Of a DNA stretch of 64,000 bases, positions 24,327-33,997 are shown in pieces. Made by a program: the position numbers and the translations under genes. Numbering within the stretch: the first letter of the stretch is position 1; every line of letters starts with the position of its first letter. The notes under the pieces are model-generated. The model was not told where the DNA came from, did no database searches, and was given only the letters and a program-made list of their open reading frames with translations. The stretch covers positions 186,001 to 250,000 of the forward strand of contig NZ_JNXE01000009.1 in the NCBI RefSeq assembly GCF_000716605.1, in the 5' to 3' direction. The DNA comes from Streptomyces sp. NRRL F-525 (lineage in GTDB: Bacteria; Actinomycetota; Actinomycetes; Streptomycetales; Streptomycetaceae).

Positions 24327-25211
24327 CTAACCGCCCTGTGAACCGCCCCAGCGCCCGATGCGGTCCAGCAGGTCGTCGGCGGCCGCGTGCTCGGCGTGGC
24401 CCATGCCGGGCTCCAGCCAGAGTTCGGCCTGGTCACCGGCGGCGTCGGCCAGCATGCGGGGGTGGTCGACGGGGAAGTAGCCGTCGCGGTCGCCGTGCAC
24501 GATGAGGAGCGGGGTGGGCGCGATGCGCGGGACCGCCTCGACCGGGGAGAGCGGGACCGGGTTCCAACCCCTGTGCTCGATACGGGTGTTGAGGCCGTAG
24601 CGGCCGACCAGGCGGCCCTCGGGGCGGGTCACCAGCCAGTGCAGCTTGCGCATGGGGGCCGTGCCTCGGTAGTACCAACGGGCCGGCGCACTCACGGAAA
24701 CCACCGCGTCCGTGTGCGCTTCTGTGCGCCCCTCGCGCCTCTGGCCGTCGGCGTGCGCCTGAGAGCCGTAGAGCGCCGCGTGCCGCAGCACCACCGAACC
24801 GCCCATCGAGAAGCCGACGGTGACCACGCGCGTGTGTCCCTGTTCGCGCGCCCAGGCGACCGCCGCGGCCAGATCGAGGACCTCGCGGTCGCCGACGGTG
24901 GAGCGTCCGCCGGAGGCGCCGTGGCCCCGGAAGGAGAAGGTGACCACGGCCCCGTACTGGAGGAACGCCTCGGCGACCCGGCGTACATGGGGCTTGTCCA
25001 CATCGCCCGTGAAACCGTGCGCCACGACGAACACGGGATCACCGGAAGGTGACCGGGAGGCGTCGTATACGGGCACCCCCGGTTCGTATACGGAATCGAT
25101 CGTCACCCCGTCGTCGGTGTGCAGAAACGTCCGCAAAGGTGTACGTCTGATCGTCTCAGAGTTCGGACGAACGGTGGATCGTGCCACATGACCTGCCGTA
25201 CCAGCGCTCAT
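24327..25211 (-). CDS. Alpha/beta-hydrolase
   Basis: About 294 residues with the nucleophile elbow GFSMGG (Ser) following VTVGF, an oxyanion loop in [12 protein letters not shown], acid region HGDRDGYFP (Asp) and final His in MGHAEHAA. It is a serine hydrolase of unknown substrate, possibly an esterase or acylaminoacyl hydrolase. ATG 25211 is used, but GTG 25187 is possible. It diverges from glnR, and the spacer must hold both promoters. Confidence 0.82.
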   Translation of the reverse strand: MSAGTAGHVARSTVRPNSETIRRTPLRTFLHTDDGVTIDSVYEPGVPVYDASRSPSGDPVFVVAHGFTGDVDKPHVRRVAEAFLQYGAVVTFSFRGHGASGGRSTVGDREVLDLAAAVAWAREQGHTRVVTVGFSMGGSVVLRHAALYGSQAHADGQRREGRTEAHTDAVVSVSAPARWYYRGTAPMRKLHWLVTRPEGRLVGRYGLNTRIEHRGWNPVPLSPVEAVPRIAPTPLLIVHGDRDGYFPVDHPRMLADAAGDQAELWLEPGMGHAEHAAADDLLDRIGRWGGSQGG

Positions 25212-25414
25212 GTGGGCTATTCTGCTGGACAGAGGACTCGGGCAGCGAAGCCCCCGGGTCCTTTTGTGCTTTCGGGAGCGTTGTATACGAAGCGGGAAAC
25301 CTCGGGAAACCCCAGGTGGCCGCCGGAGATACAAGGCCCCCGTCAGCACAGAGCATCGCCGCAATGCCGCAGTGCCGCATACGTCCTCGCAGGGACCGAG
25401 GAGGAACCAGACAT

Positions 25415-26215
25415 ATGAGTTCTCTGCTGCTCCTGACCAATGCCCTCCAGCCGTCGACGGAGGTGCTTCCGGCCCTTGGCCTGCTGCTGCACAACGTGCG
25501 CGTGGCACCGGCGGAAGGCCCCGCACTCGTCGACACCCCCGGTGCCGACGTCATCCTGATCGACGGCCGCCGTGACCTGCCCCAGGTGCGCAGCCTGTGT
25601 CAGCTCCTCCGGTCCACCGGCCCGGGGTGCCCGCTCATCCTCGTCGTCACCGAGGGCGGCCTCGCGGCCGTCACCGCCGACTGGGGCATCGACGACGTCC
25701 TGCTCGACACGGCGGGCCCCGCCGAGGTCGAGGCGCGACTGCGCCTGGCCATGGGCCGCCAGCAGATCGTCAACGACGACTCCCCCATGGAGATCCGCAA
25801 CGGCGACCTGTCGGTCGACGAGGCGACGTACTCCGCCAAGCTCAAGGGCCGGGTCCTCGACCTGACCTTCAAGGAGTTCGAGCTCCTCAAGTACCTCGCC
25901 CAGCACCCGGGCCGCGTCTTCACGCGCGCCCAGCTGCTGCAGGAGGTCTGGGGCTACGACTACTTCGGCGGTACGCGGACGGTCGACGTCCACGTACGGC
26001 GGCTGCGCGCGAAGCTCGGAGTCGAGCACGAGTCGCTGATCGGGACCGTCCGGAACGTCGGTTATCGATTCGTTACCCCGGAGAAGGGTGACCGGGGCGG
26101 CGAGGAGGCCAAGCTCAAGGCAAGCGCTGCCATCGCCGACGCAAAGCCGGAGGATGCGGACGGTACGGCCGATTCGGCCGCGCTGGACGCCGCCGAGATC
26201 CCGGCCGAGGCGTAA
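25415..26215 (+). CDS. glnR: GlnR, global nitrogen regulator
   Basis: 266 residues from ATG 25415 after GAGGAGGAA. The N-terminal receiver-like domain keeps Asp50 ([10 protein letters not shown]) but lacks the full acidic pocket, as known for GlnR, which is an atypical response regulator that works without phosphorylation. The C-terminal OmpR winged helix is complete ([40 protein letters not shown]). It controls glutamine synthetases, ammonium transport and nitrate use. No sensor kinase is adjacent, as expected. The last 45 residues are an acidic Ala/Asp tail. Confidence 0.95.
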   Translation: MSSLLLLTNALQPSTEVLPALGLLLHNVRVAPAEGPALVDTPGADVILIDGRRDLPQVRSLCQLLRSTGPGCPLILVVTEGGLAAVTADWGIDDVLLDTAGPAEVEARLRLAMGRQQIVNDDSPMEIRNGDLSVDEATYSAKLKGRVLDLTFKEFELLKYLAQHPGRVFTRAQLLQEVWGYDYFGGTRTVDVHVRRLRAKLGVEHESLIGTVRNVGYRFVTPEKGDRGGEEAKLKASAAIADAKPEDADGTADSAALDAAEIPAEA

Positions 26216-26333
26216 CCGTTCCGGGCAGGGCGTCGCTTGTCGGTGTCGCCTCCGCGCGGAGATGGTGCGCGGAAGCTGAGAGAAGCTTCGAAACGCCCTG
26301 CCCAGAGCCGGTCCATCCGCGTAGACTCCGCGC

Positions 26334-27359
26334 GTGGCCAAGGTGACTCGGGATGATGTGGCGCGGCTGGCGGGTACTTCGACCGCCGTTGTCAGCTATG
26401 TCATCAACAACGGACCCCGGCCGGTTGCCCCGGCCACGCGCGAGCGTGTCCTCGCCGCGATCAAGGAACTGGGGTACCGACCCGACCGGGTGGCCCAGGC
26501 CATGGCGTCGCGGCGTACGGACCTCATAGGCCTGATCGTGCCGGACGCGCGCCAGCCCTTCTTCGGGGAGATGGCGCACGCGGTCGAACAGGCCGCGTCC
26601 GAGCGCGGAAAGATGGTGCTGGTCGGCAACTCCGACTACGTGGGCGAGCGCGAGGTCCACTACCTGCGCGCGTTCCTGGGGATGCGGGTCTCCGGCCTGA
26701 TCCTCGTCAGCCACGCGCTGAACGACAACGCGGCGGCGGAGATCGAGGCGTGGGACGCCCGCGTCGTCCTCCTCCACGAACGCCCCGAGGCGATCGACGA
26801 CGTGGCGGTCGTCACCGACGACCTCGGCGGCGCCCAGCTCGCCGTCCGCCACCTCCTGGAGCACGGCTACGACTACGTCGCCTGTATGGGCGGTACGGCG
26901 GAGACGCCGTCCGTCGGTGACCCGGTCTCCGACCACGTCGAGGGCTGGCGGCGCGCGATGACCGAGGCCGGCCTGCCGACCGAGGGGCGCCTCTTCGAAG
27001 CCCCGTACAACCGCTACGACGCGTACCAGGTCGCCCTCGGCATCCTCTCCGGCCCGCGCCGTCCGCCCGCGATCTTCTGCTCCACCGACGACCAGGCGAT
27101 CGGCCTGCTGCGGGCCGCGCGCGAGCTGCGCATCGACGTGCCGCGCGAGCTGGGTGTCATCGGCTTCGACGACATCAAGGAAGCGGCTCTGGCCGACCCG
27201 AAGCTGACAACGATCGCATCGGACCGCCCGGCGATGGCCCGCGCGGCCGTCGACCTCGTCCTCGACGACGGGCTTCGGGTGGCGGGGTCTCGGCGTGAGC
27301 GGCTGAAGGTGTTTCCGTCGCGGCTGGTGATACGGCAGTCGTGCGGGTGCGAGGGCTGA
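26334..27359 (+). CDS. LacI-family regulator
   Basis: 341 residues. The helix-turn-helix [26 protein letters not shown] is followed by the hinge helix [15 protein letters not shown] and a periplasmic-binding-protein-like domain ([28 protein letters not shown]). It starts at GTG 26334. The inducer is probably a sugar or nucleoside but no catabolic genes are adjacent. It ends with a CGC motif (QSCGCEG). Confidence 0.9.
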   Translation: MAKVTRDDVARLAGTSTAVVSYVINNGPRPVAPATRERVLAAIKELGYRPDRVAQAMASRRTDLIGLIVPDARQPFFGEMAHAVEQAASERGKMVLVGNSDYVGEREVHYLRAFLGMRVSGLILVSHALNDNAAAEIEAWDARVVLLHERPEAIDDVAVVTDDLGGAQLAVRHLLEHGYDYVACMGGTAETPSVGDPVSDHVEGWRRAMTEAGLPTEGRLFEAPYNRYDAYQVALGILSGPRRPPAIFCSTDDQAIGLLRAARELRIDVPRELGVIGFDDIKEAALADPKLTTIASDRPAMARAAVDLVLDDGLRVAGSRRERLKVFPSRLVIRQSCGCEG

Positions 27360-27505
27360 GCCCACTCGTATCGGCGGTCACAGGGTTCGCTGGAATCCCC
27401 GAGTTTCCGGGGCTCCGGCGTCTTTATATCGGGCATACGAGGTTCTGTCGGGCTTCTCAGCGGGGACTCAGGTACCTCTCATGATCGCGCGACAGGCTCT
27501 GTTCC

Positions 27506-28735
27506 ATGACCGAGAGCTTCCGCCGCAGCGGCGAGTACGAGACCCCCCAGGGCGACCAGCCGCAGGCGTACCCCCAGCAGCAGCACGCCTCTTCTCCCGT
27601 GAACCCGGAGTGGCCGCCCCCGCCGGCCTACCAGCCTCCGGTGCAGCAGCCTCAGCCCGTGCAGCAGACGCAGCAGCCGGCCGCGCCCGAGTGGCCGGCC
27701 CAGGCTCCCGCCCCCTCGCCCGCCCCGCAGGCCGCCTTCGGCGCCGACGGCGGAGCGTACGGCGGCGGTGACGGCGGCGCTCACGGTGGCGGCGGTGACA
27801 CCGCTCTCCTCACCCACGTCCAGGGCGAGGCGCCCAAGCCGAAGAAGCGCACCCGGGGTCCGCTCGCGCTGCTCGCCGCCGTGGCGATCGTCGCCGCGGC
27901 CGTCGGCGGCGGTACGGCGTACGCCTTCCAGGAGCTGACCGGCAAGGACACCGTCGCCACCTCCAGCACCACTACGGCCGTCGTGCCCTCCAGCAAGAGG
28001 GGCGACGTCGCCACCATCGCCGCGACCGTCAGCCCGAGCGTGGTCGAGGTCGAGGCCACCCTGAGCAACGGTTCGTCGACCGGCGCCGGCGTGATCATCA
28101 CCGCCGGCGGCGAGGTCGTCACCAACAACCACGTCATCTCCGGCGCCACGTCCGTCAAGGTCAAGACGAGCAACGGCAAGACGTACACCGCGACGGTCGT
28201 CGGCACGGACAGCAAGAAGGACCTCGCGCTCCTCAAGCTGTCGGGCGCCTCCGGCCTGAAGGCGGCCACCCTCGGCAACTCCGCCGGCGTCCAGATCGGC
28301 GACACGGTCGTCGCGATCGGCTCCCCGGAGGGCCTGACCGGCACCGTCACCAGCGGCATCGTCTCCGCCCTGAACCGTGACGTGACCGTCTCGACCGACG
28401 AGAGCCAGAGTCAGAGCCAGGGTTCGGGCTCGGGCGGCAGCGGCCAGTGGCCGTTCCAGTTCGGCGGCCAGCAGTTCAACGGCGACACCGGTTCGTCCAC
28501 GACGACGTACAAGGCGATCCAGACCGACGCGTCCCTCAACCCCGGCAACTCCGGCGGTGCCCTGATCGACGCGAACGGCAACATCATCGGCATCAACTCC
28601 GCGATGTACTCGTCCAGTTCGGACTCCTCGTCCTCGTCCTCCGAGGCCGGAAGCATCGGCATCGGCTTCGCCATCCCGATCAACACCGTCAAGGCGGACC
28701 TGGCTTCGCTGCGGGCGGGCGGTTCCGACAACTAG
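27506..28735 (+). CDS. HtrA/DegP-type serine protease without PDZ domain
   Basis: 409 residues. About 110 cytoplasmic residues rich in Pro and Gln precede a basic KPKKRTRG, a membrane helix (LALLAAVAIVAAAVGGGTAY) and an outer trypsin-like domain. The catalytic triad is His in VTNNHVISG, Asp in KKDLALLKL and Ser in NPGNSGGALID. The chain stops right after GIGFAIPINTV, where a PDZ domain normally begins, so the PDZ is missing. A Ser-rich insert (SSSSDSSSSSSEA) lies near the end. The MprAB-like pair just downstream recalls the mycobacterial mprAB-pepD envelope-stress locus. Confidence 0.9.
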   Translation: MTESFRRSGEYETPQGDQPQAYPQQQHASSPVNPEWPPPPAYQPPVQQPQPVQQTQQPAAPEWPAQAPAPSPAPQAAFGADGGAYGGGDGGAHGGGGDTALLTHVQGEAPKPKKRTRGPLALLAAVAIVAAAVGGGTAYAFQELTGKDTVATSSTTTAVVPSSKRGDVATIAATVSPSVVEVEATLSNGSSTGAGVIITAGGEVVTNNHVISGATSVKVKTSNGKTYTATVVGTDSKKDLALLKLSGASGLKAATLGNSAGVQIGDTVVAIGSPEGLTGTVTSGIVSALNRDVTVSTDESQSQSQGSGSGGSGQWPFQFGGQQFNGDTGSSTTTYKAIQTDASLNPGNSGGALIDANGNIIGINSAMYSSSSDSSSSSSEAGSIGIGFAIPINTVKADLASLRAGGSDN

Positions 28736-28768
28736 GTCCGTAGTCCAGCGATCAGTAGGGAGTACGTC

Positions 28769-28975
28769 ATGATCAAGCAGGTTTCGCACACGGTGACCGA
28801 CACCGGAGCGGCCGGTCTCGGCCTGGCCCTCGGGGTGGCGTACGAACTGCACGCGCCGGCCGCGCGGGCACCGGAAGTGGCGCCCGTCCCGGAGCTGATG
28901 GGCCTGCGCACCAGCGCGGCCCGCCCGCACCACCGCAAGGTGCCGCTGAACCGCCTCCAGACGATGCGAGGCTGA
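28769..28975 (+). CDS. Small conserved-looking hypothetical protein
   Basis: 68 residues from ATG 28769, behind AGGGAG. It is basic at the C-terminus ([17 protein letters not shown]), with a short hydrophobic stretch [14 protein letters not shown]. No family is recognised. It sits between the HtrA-like protease and the two-component genes on the same strand and may belong to the same stress unit. Confidence 0.55.
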   Translation: MIKQVSHTVTDTGAAGLGLALGVAYELHAPAARAPEVAPVPELMGLRTSAARPHHRKVPLNRLQTMRG

Positions 28976-29114
28976 GTCGGGGACCGAGGGAAGGCGATCT
29001 CACGCTTTTTCTCACTTCCTCCCCTCTTCACGCACCGGCCGGGAAACATGCGAGGCTGATTGCGACCAGCCGATCGTTGTCTCCCCGTCCCACCGCACCC
29101 GAGGAATCCAGCCC

Positions 29115-29852
29115 ATGAGCCCCGCCGAAGGCGACCGTGACACCCAGCGCATCCTGATCGTGGACGACGAGCCGGCTGTGCGCGAAGCACTCCAGCGCAG
29201 CCTCGCGTTCGAGGGGTACGACACCGAGGTCGCCGTCGACGGCGCGGACGCGCTGGAGAAGGCGACCGCGTACCAGCCCGACCTGGTCGTCCTCGACATC
29301 CAGATGCCGCGCATGGACGGCCTGACGGCGGCCCGCCGGATGCGGGGTGCCGGTACGACGACCCCGATCCTGATGCTCACGGCCCGCGACACGGTCGGCG
29401 ACCGGGTGACGGGACTGGACGCGGGCGCCGACGACTACCTGGTCAAGCCCTTCGAACTCGACGAACTCTTCGCCCGCGTACGGGCGTTGCTCCGCCGCAG
29501 CTCCTACGCGGCGGCCGCGGCGGCCGGGACCGCCCCCGAGGACGACTCCCTCACCTTCGCCGACCTCCGCATGGACCTCGCGACGCGTGAGGTCACCCGC
29601 AACGGCCGCCAAGTCGAGCTGACCCGCACGGAGTTCACCCTCCTGGAGATGTTCCTGGCGCATCCCCGCCAGGTCCTCACCCGCGAGCAGATCCTGAAGG
29701 CGGTCTGGGGCTTCGACTTCGAGCCGTCCTCCAACTCCCTTGATGTGTACGTGATGTACCTGCGCCGCAAGACGGAGGCCGGGGGCGAGCCTCGGCTTGT
29801 GCACACGGTGCGGGGCGTGGGGTACGTGCTGCGACAGGGCGGAGCGGAGTGA
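29115..29852 (+). CDS. OmpR-family response regulator (MprA-like)
   Basis: 245 residues. The receiver has the acidic pair (IVDDE), phospho-acceptor Asp in [13 protein letters not shown], Thr in MLTARD and Lys in VKPFEL. The winged helix is complete ([43 protein letters not shown]). It overlaps the kinase gene by 4 bases. With the HtrA-like gene upstream, the likely role is response to envelope stress. Confidence 0.92.
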   Translation: MSPAEGDRDTQRILIVDDEPAVREALQRSLAFEGYDTEVAVDGADALEKATAYQPDLVVLDIQMPRMDGLTAARRMRGAGTTTPILMLTARDTVGDRVTGLDAGADDYLVKPFELDELFARVRALLRRSSYAAAAAAGTAPEDDSLTFADLRMDLATREVTRNGRQVELTRTEFTLLEMFLAHPRQVLTREQILKAVWGFDFEPSSNSLDVYVMYLRRKTEAGGEPRLVHTVRGVGYVLRQGGAE

Positions 29853-31324
29853 AGAACGTCCTCAACCGGTTCCTGCACCGGTTCCGGACCCTGCCGATCC
29901 GGTCCCGGCTGGCGATGCTGGTCGCTGCGGCGGTGGCGTTCGGGGTTGCGGCGGTTTCGGTGACCTGTTGGTTCATCGTGCAGGGGAAGTTGTACGAGCA
30001 GTTGAACAACGACCTGGCGAGGTCGGCGATGAGGGGACCCGACCAGAACCGACAGGCGGTCCAGATCGCCCTCTTCAACTGCTCGGCGACTCCGCAGGGC
30101 GGCAACAGTTTCGTCCGGAACGCCTACTCCCAAGTGGTCACGGAGAAAGGCAAGGTCTGCGTCCAGGGCGACTCCACGGGAGTGGTCAAGGTCACCCAGT
30201 CCGACAAGGACGTGATCAAGAGGGGGGACGAGAACCGGGTCTACTACCGCAACGGCACAGACACGAACGGCAACGAGGTACGCGTGATGACGCGCTTCGT
30301 GTCCCCCACCACCACGACCTCCGGGGCTGTCGGGCCCAACGTCGGGCTCGTGGTCGCGGTACCCCTCAACGGCACCCAGAACACGCTCAACGAACTGGCC
30401 CTGATCCTCCTCCTCGTCTCCGGCATCGGAGTCGTTGGCGCCGGCGCTGCAGGCCTCGCGGTCGCACGTGCAGGTCTCCGTCCCGTCGACAAGCTCACCG
30501 AGGCCGTCGAACACGTGGCCCGTACCGAGGACTTGGCGATCCGTATCCCCGTGGACGAGGACAGCGACGACGAGATCGCCCGCCTCTCCCGCTCGTTCAA
30601 CTCGATGACGACCTCCCTGGCCAACTCCCGCGAGCTGCAACAGCAACTCATCGCGGATGCCGGTCACGAACTCCGTACCCCCCTCACCTCCCTCCGTACG
30701 AACGTCGAACTCCTCACCCGCAGCGAGGAGACCGGCCGACCGATCCCCCCGGCCGACCGCAAGGCGCTCCTCGCCTCGGTGAAGGCGCAGATGACCGAAC
30801 TGGCGTCTCTGATCGGCGACTTGCAGGAGCTGTCCCGCTCGGAGGGCCAGCGGGGTGAGCGCGTCCAGGTGGTCTCGCTCCAGGACACCGTCGAGGCCGC
30901 GCTCCGCCGAGCCCGCCTGCGCGGCCCGGAGTTGACGATCACGGCCGACGTACAGCCGTGGTTCGTGCAGTCGGAGCCGTCCGCCCTGGAACGCGCGATC
31001 GTCAACATCCTCGACAACGCGGTGAAGTTCAGCCCCGAGGGCGGCACGATCGAGGTCCAGCTCACCCGCGGCGTCCTCACCGTCCGCGACCACGGCCCCG
31101 GCATCCCGGCCGACGAACTCCCCCACGTCTTCGACCGTTTCTGGCGCTCACCGTCGGCGCGCGCCCTCCCCGGCTCGGGCCTGGGCCTGTCCATCGTCGC
31201 CCGCACGGTCGAACAGGCCGGCGGCGAGGTGACGTTGGCACACGCGCCGGGTGGCGGGACGGTGGCGACGGTACGGATCCCGGGGACACCGACTGCACCG
31301 CCCGAAAGCTCCACCCCTCAGTAA
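29849..31324 (+). CDS. Sensor histidine kinase (MprB-like)
   Basis: 491 residues from GTG 29849. First helix [21 protein letters not shown], an extracytoplasmic domain of about 140 residues with two Cys (LFNCSATP and GKVCVQG), second helix [27 protein letters not shown] domain, then the H box [20 protein letters not shown]. The ATPase has the N box [14 protein letters not shown]1 DHGPGIP and G2 [10 protein letters not shown]. It phosphorylates the regulator encoded just upstream. A long inverted repeat follows the stop. Confidence 0.92.
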   Translation: MKNVLNRFLHRFRTLPIRSRLAMLVAAAVAFGVAAVSVTCWFIVQGKLYEQLNNDLARSAMRGPDQNRQAVQIALFNCSATPQGGNSFVRNAYSQVVTEKGKVCVQGDSTGVVKVTQSDKDVIKRGDENRVYYRNGTDTNGNEVRVMTRFVSPTTTTSGAVGPNVGLVVAVPLNGTQNTLNELALILLLVSGIGVVGAGAAGLAVARAGLRPVDKLTEAVEHVARTEDLAIRIPVDEDSDDEIARLSRSFNSMTTSLANSRELQQQLIADAGHELRTPLTSLRTNVELLTRSEETGRPIPPADRKALLASVKAQMTELASLIGDLQELSRSEGQRGERVQVVSLQDTVEAALRRARLRGPELTITADVQPWFVQSEPSALERAIVNILDNAVKFSPEGGTIEVQLTRGVLTVRDHGPGIPADELPHVFDRFWRSPSARALPGSGLGLSIVARTVEQAGGEVTLAHAPGGGTVATVRIPGTPTAPPESSTPQ

Positions 31325-31335
31325 GCAAGTTGAAA

Positions 31336-31368
31336 AAGTGTGACACTTCGGCAGGAAGTGTCACACTT
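31336..31368. terminator. Perfect 14-bp inverted repeat after the kinase gene
   Basis: AAGTGTGACACTTC at 31336-31349 and GAAGTGTCACACTT at 31355-31368, 5-base loop. It lies 11 bases past the kinase stop, as a terminator would. Each arm is itself almost palindromic (AAGTGT-G-ACACTT), so the element could instead be a pair of protein-binding sites. Confidence 0.65.
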
Positions 31369-31572
31369 CGCGGAGGGGAGGGTGGGGGGGGTGTCGGCAT
31401 CTGCCCGTCGTATTCGCCCTCAGTGCCAGTGAACTCGGCCTGCGGCAGGGCGCAGTACAGGGCGTGACAGGTGTCCGGTCCGCCGTACCCATCACGGATC
31501 AAGGACCACAACCTTGAGGTGGTGGGCGGATCTGTTCCGACACCGGCCGGTGGCAGCAGATCCGCCCTGCGC

Positions 31573-31782
31573 TCACAGAGTCGAGGAACTCTTGACCGCC
31601 TCGACGAATGATCCCCAGGGCGACCAGCCGAAGATCAGCGGACTGCCCGACGGGGCCTTGCTGTCCCGCACGGGGACCAGGCCGGTGTAGCCGTCGGCGA
31701 CCTCGACGCAGTTGTTGTCTCCCCCGTCGCTGTAGCTCGACTTGCGCCAGGCGGCTGTGCTGAGGTCGGGGGTGGACTTCAT
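31573..31782 (-). CDS. DUF397 protein
   Basis: 69 residues with the standard single DUF397 module: LSTAAWRKSSYSDGGDNNCVEVAD, then LVPVRDSKAPSGSPL and WGSFVEAV. It overlaps the XRE regulator upstream by 4 bases (ATGA). Expected to be the partner of that regulator. Confidence 0.9.
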   Translation of the reverse strand: MKSTPDLSTAAWRKSSYSDGGDNNCVEVADGYTGLVPVRDSKAPSGSPLIFGWSPWGSFVEAVKSSSTL

Positions 31783-32603
31783 GATCTGTGTTCCTCCAGT
31801 ACGTCCCTGATGAACGCGAGCGAGTCCGACGGGGACAACGCAAGATCCCTGAGCCGATCGTAGGACAGTCGGTGTCGCAGAACGTCGTCCGGTTCCTCGA
31901 TCAGTTCGCCTCGGCTGTTGCCCTCCGTGTAGGCAACGGCACTTCCGTCCTGCTGCCACAACAGCGTCACGGTGCCGTTCATGTGGTGGTGTACCCCGGC
32001 GCTGAACGGCAGCACTTGAAGCGCCACGTTGGGCCACATCGCAACAGCCTCAAGACGCAGCAACTGATCGGCCCAGGTCTTCCCACTCGCGGCAGGGCGC
32101 CGGAACGCGAACTCGTCCATGATGATGCGCACGTTGGGCTCCGGATTCTGCTGCAACAGGTACTGCCTGCCCAGCCGTAGCGCCACCTGTTCCTCGACCA
32201 GTTCCGCACGATCAGGTGTTGTCTGGGCCCCGGACAACACCTCCCGAGCGAAATCCTCGGTCTGCACCAGTCCAGGTACACCCAGCGCGAACTTCCACAT
32301 GACCCGCGCTGTCGCCTCCAGCCCCATGAACCGCTTGTACTGGTCCTTGAACGCGTCCAGCCGAGCCGCCTTCCAGTGACTGACGAGCAGCTCACCGGCC
32401 TCGTAATAGACGTCCAAGTCCTCCATCACCGTCACCTTGGACAACCGCTCCCCCGACTCCAGTCGGCTCAGGTAGCTCTTGTCGTAGCCGGTGTCCTCCG
32501 CCAACTGCCCGAGTGACTTCCCCGCCTTCTCCCGCAGATACCGGAGTGTCCGGCCCAGTACCGCGCGCCCCGACTCACCCTCGGCGTCAACCTGTTCGGT
32601 CAC
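31779..32603 (-). CDS. XRE-family regulator with DUF5753
   Basis: 274 residues from GTG 32603, chosen because GGGAGGGG lies just upstream; longer starts have none. Helix-turn-helix LGRTLRYLREKAGKSLGQLA, DTGYDKSYLSRLESG, then the DUF5753 domain (GLVQTEDFAREVL, VALQVLPFSAG, VAYTEGNSRGELIE, YDRLRDLALSP). With its DUF397 partner this is the second such module in the window. Confidence 0.9.
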   Translation of the reverse strand: MTEQVDAEGESGRAVLGRTLRYLREKAGKSLGQLAEDTGYDKSYLSRLESGERLSKVTVMEDLDVYYEAGELLVSHWKAARLDAFKDQYKRFMGLEATARVMWKFALGVPGLVQTEDFAREVLSGAQTTPDRAELVEEQVALRLGRQYLLQQNPEPNVRIIMDEFAFRRPAASGKTWADQLLRLEAVAMWPNVALQVLPFSAGVHHHMNGTVTLLWQQDGSAVAYTEGNSRGELIEEPDDVLRHRLSYDRLRDLALSPSDSLAFIRDVLEEHRS

Positions 32604-32739
32604 GTCACCCCTCCCCGTTGCCTGGGCCCGCAGACAACGCCAACCCTCTTCCGCAGCGTACGCCGCACCGGTGACCATCGAGGCACGAACGGTAATCACC
32701 GCTCGTCAGGACCCCGGCAGGAGAGAGGAGCGCAGCGGA

Positions 32740-32805
32740 ATGAGTGAACGCGTCGTAGGAATCCGGGAGTTACTGCTTGCCCAACGAGTGGTGGTACGCG
32801 CATGA
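32740..32805 (+). CDS. 21-residue upstream ORF with a TTA codon
   Basis: ATG 32740 after AGGAG opens a 21-codon frame (MSERVVGIRELLLAQRVVVRA) that ends TGA at 32805, overlapping the ATG of the next gene by 4 bases. Codon 11 is TTA, which is rare in Streptomyces and read only by the bldA tRNA. Coupling would make translation of the next gene depend on bldA. The small size leaves doubt, but ribosome-binding site, overlap and codon fit together. Confidence 0.5.
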   Translation: MSERVVGIRELLLAQRVVVRA

Positions 32806-33107
32806 GCGTTCCCAACACCACCCGCAACGAACTCCGGTTGCTCCCCTGGACCACCCCCGACGGCAAGCCCTGCTACCTCAGCGCCGACAGCCACGACAGC
32901 CGTCTCTCGCTCCTCGCCGACGACATCGAGGCGGCCCAACTCGACTCCGGGGAACAGGTGTTGGCCGGAGCCAAGGCCGTGCTCGCGGACCCGAAGGCCG
33001 GTGAACGGGCCGTACGGTTCGCGCTCACCAGGGCGTCGGAATCCCTCGGCGACGTACTCCGCATCGCCGTCAGCCGAGGCGAACGCGTCCCGGGGTGCGA
33101 ACGGTGA
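32802..33107 (+). CDS. Hypothetical protein divergent from XRE regulator
   Basis: 101 residues, soluble, mixed charge. The N-terminal half (ELRLLPWTTPDGKPCYLSAD) is of a kind found in small Streptomyces proteins beside XRE/DUF397 modules. The C-terminal half is helical (AVRFALTRASESLGDVLRIAVSRGERVP). Translation is probably coupled to the TTA-containing short ORF upstream. Function unknown; it may be a third component of the XRE/DUF397 module. Confidence 0.7.
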   Translation: MSVPNTTRNELRLLPWTTPDGKPCYLSADSHDSRLSLLADDIEAAQLDSGEQVLAGAKAVLADPKAGERAVRFALTRASESLGDVLRIAVSRGERVPGCER

Positions 33108-33232
33108 CCCCGGACCGGTCCCGTCCGCTGACCTCGGGGCCCTTCATCGTCCCTGCGCACCGGCCCCCGCCGCCTCCTGACAAGCACAGTTTGCCGATCT
33201 ACCATCTACCCGTCCTACACGGGGGAGTCGGC

Positions 33233-33982
33233 ATGGGCCAGGACGTGCACGAGCGCGGCATCGAGCGGGAGTACGGGCGACGGAGACGGATCCGCCTCGG
33301 GTGGTTCGCCTTGATGGGGGTTGCCGTCGCTAACTCCGTCTACCAGATGAATCGGGACCCCAATATCGTCGGCGAGCGGGCCCGGCTGGTCGCCGACGTC
33401 CTGCTGCTGTGGTTGTTCGTCTGGGCTCTGCTCACCAGTTGGCGCCAGCGCACCTTCGTCACGGCGGACGGGATCGCCGTGCGCGGAGCCGTACGGATCC
33501 GGCGCCGGACCTGGCACGACATCTACGACATCCGTGTCGAGCCCCGCCGCAACCAGCGCAGCGGCGACTCCCAGTGGCTCACCTTCCTCTACGACAACGA
33601 CGGCCGGCGCCTGCTTCTCCCACACGTCGACGACGGTCAACTCCCGGAATTCGGCGCCGAGATCGATGGTCTGCGCGAGACGGCCGCCCGGCAGCGCGGC
33701 ATGGCCTGTGAGCTGCGGCCCGAGGTCGAGGAGCGGATCCGGCGGCAGGCCGGTCACCGTAAGGCCTGGGAACGGGCCACCAGCGGCGCCCTGTTCGTCC
33801 TGCTGGCCATGTTCCTGGTCACGCTGTGGCGGATAGCGACCGGCCGGGACGCCGAGCCGCTGCTACTGCTCGTCTGCGTTCCTCTCGGCGCCTTCGCCCT
33901 GTTCGCCGCTCTCCTGCACTGGCGCTGGGAGTCCCAAGTCCCGCCCCCTGGACGCGGCTTCCGGGAGCAGCCCCCGCTCTAG
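33233..33982 (+). CDS. Membrane protein with PH-like domain
   Basis: 249 residues from ATG 33233, behind GGGGGAG. A basic start (YGRRRRIRLGW), helices near 24-38 and 55-70, then a bacterial PH-like section (FVTADGIAVRGAVRIRRRTWHDIYDI). A soluble part follows, then two helices (LFVLLAMFLVTLWRIA and LLLLVCVPLGAFALFAAL) at the end. PH-domain membrane proteins of this kind are common in Streptomyces and uncharacterised. Confidence 0.78.
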   Translation: MGQDVHERGIEREYGRRRRIRLGWFALMGVAVANSVYQMNRDPNIVGERARLVADVLLLWLFVWALLTSWRQRTFVTADGIAVRGAVRIRRRTWHDIYDIRVEPRRNQRSGDSQWLTFLYDNDGRRLLLPHVDDGQLPEFGAEIDGLRETAARQRGMACELRPEVEERIRRQAGHRKAWERATSGALFVLLAMFLVTLWRIATGRDAEPLLLLVCVPLGAFALFAALLHWRWESQVPPPGRGFREQPPL

Positions 33983-33997
33983 CCGTACGACATCAGC

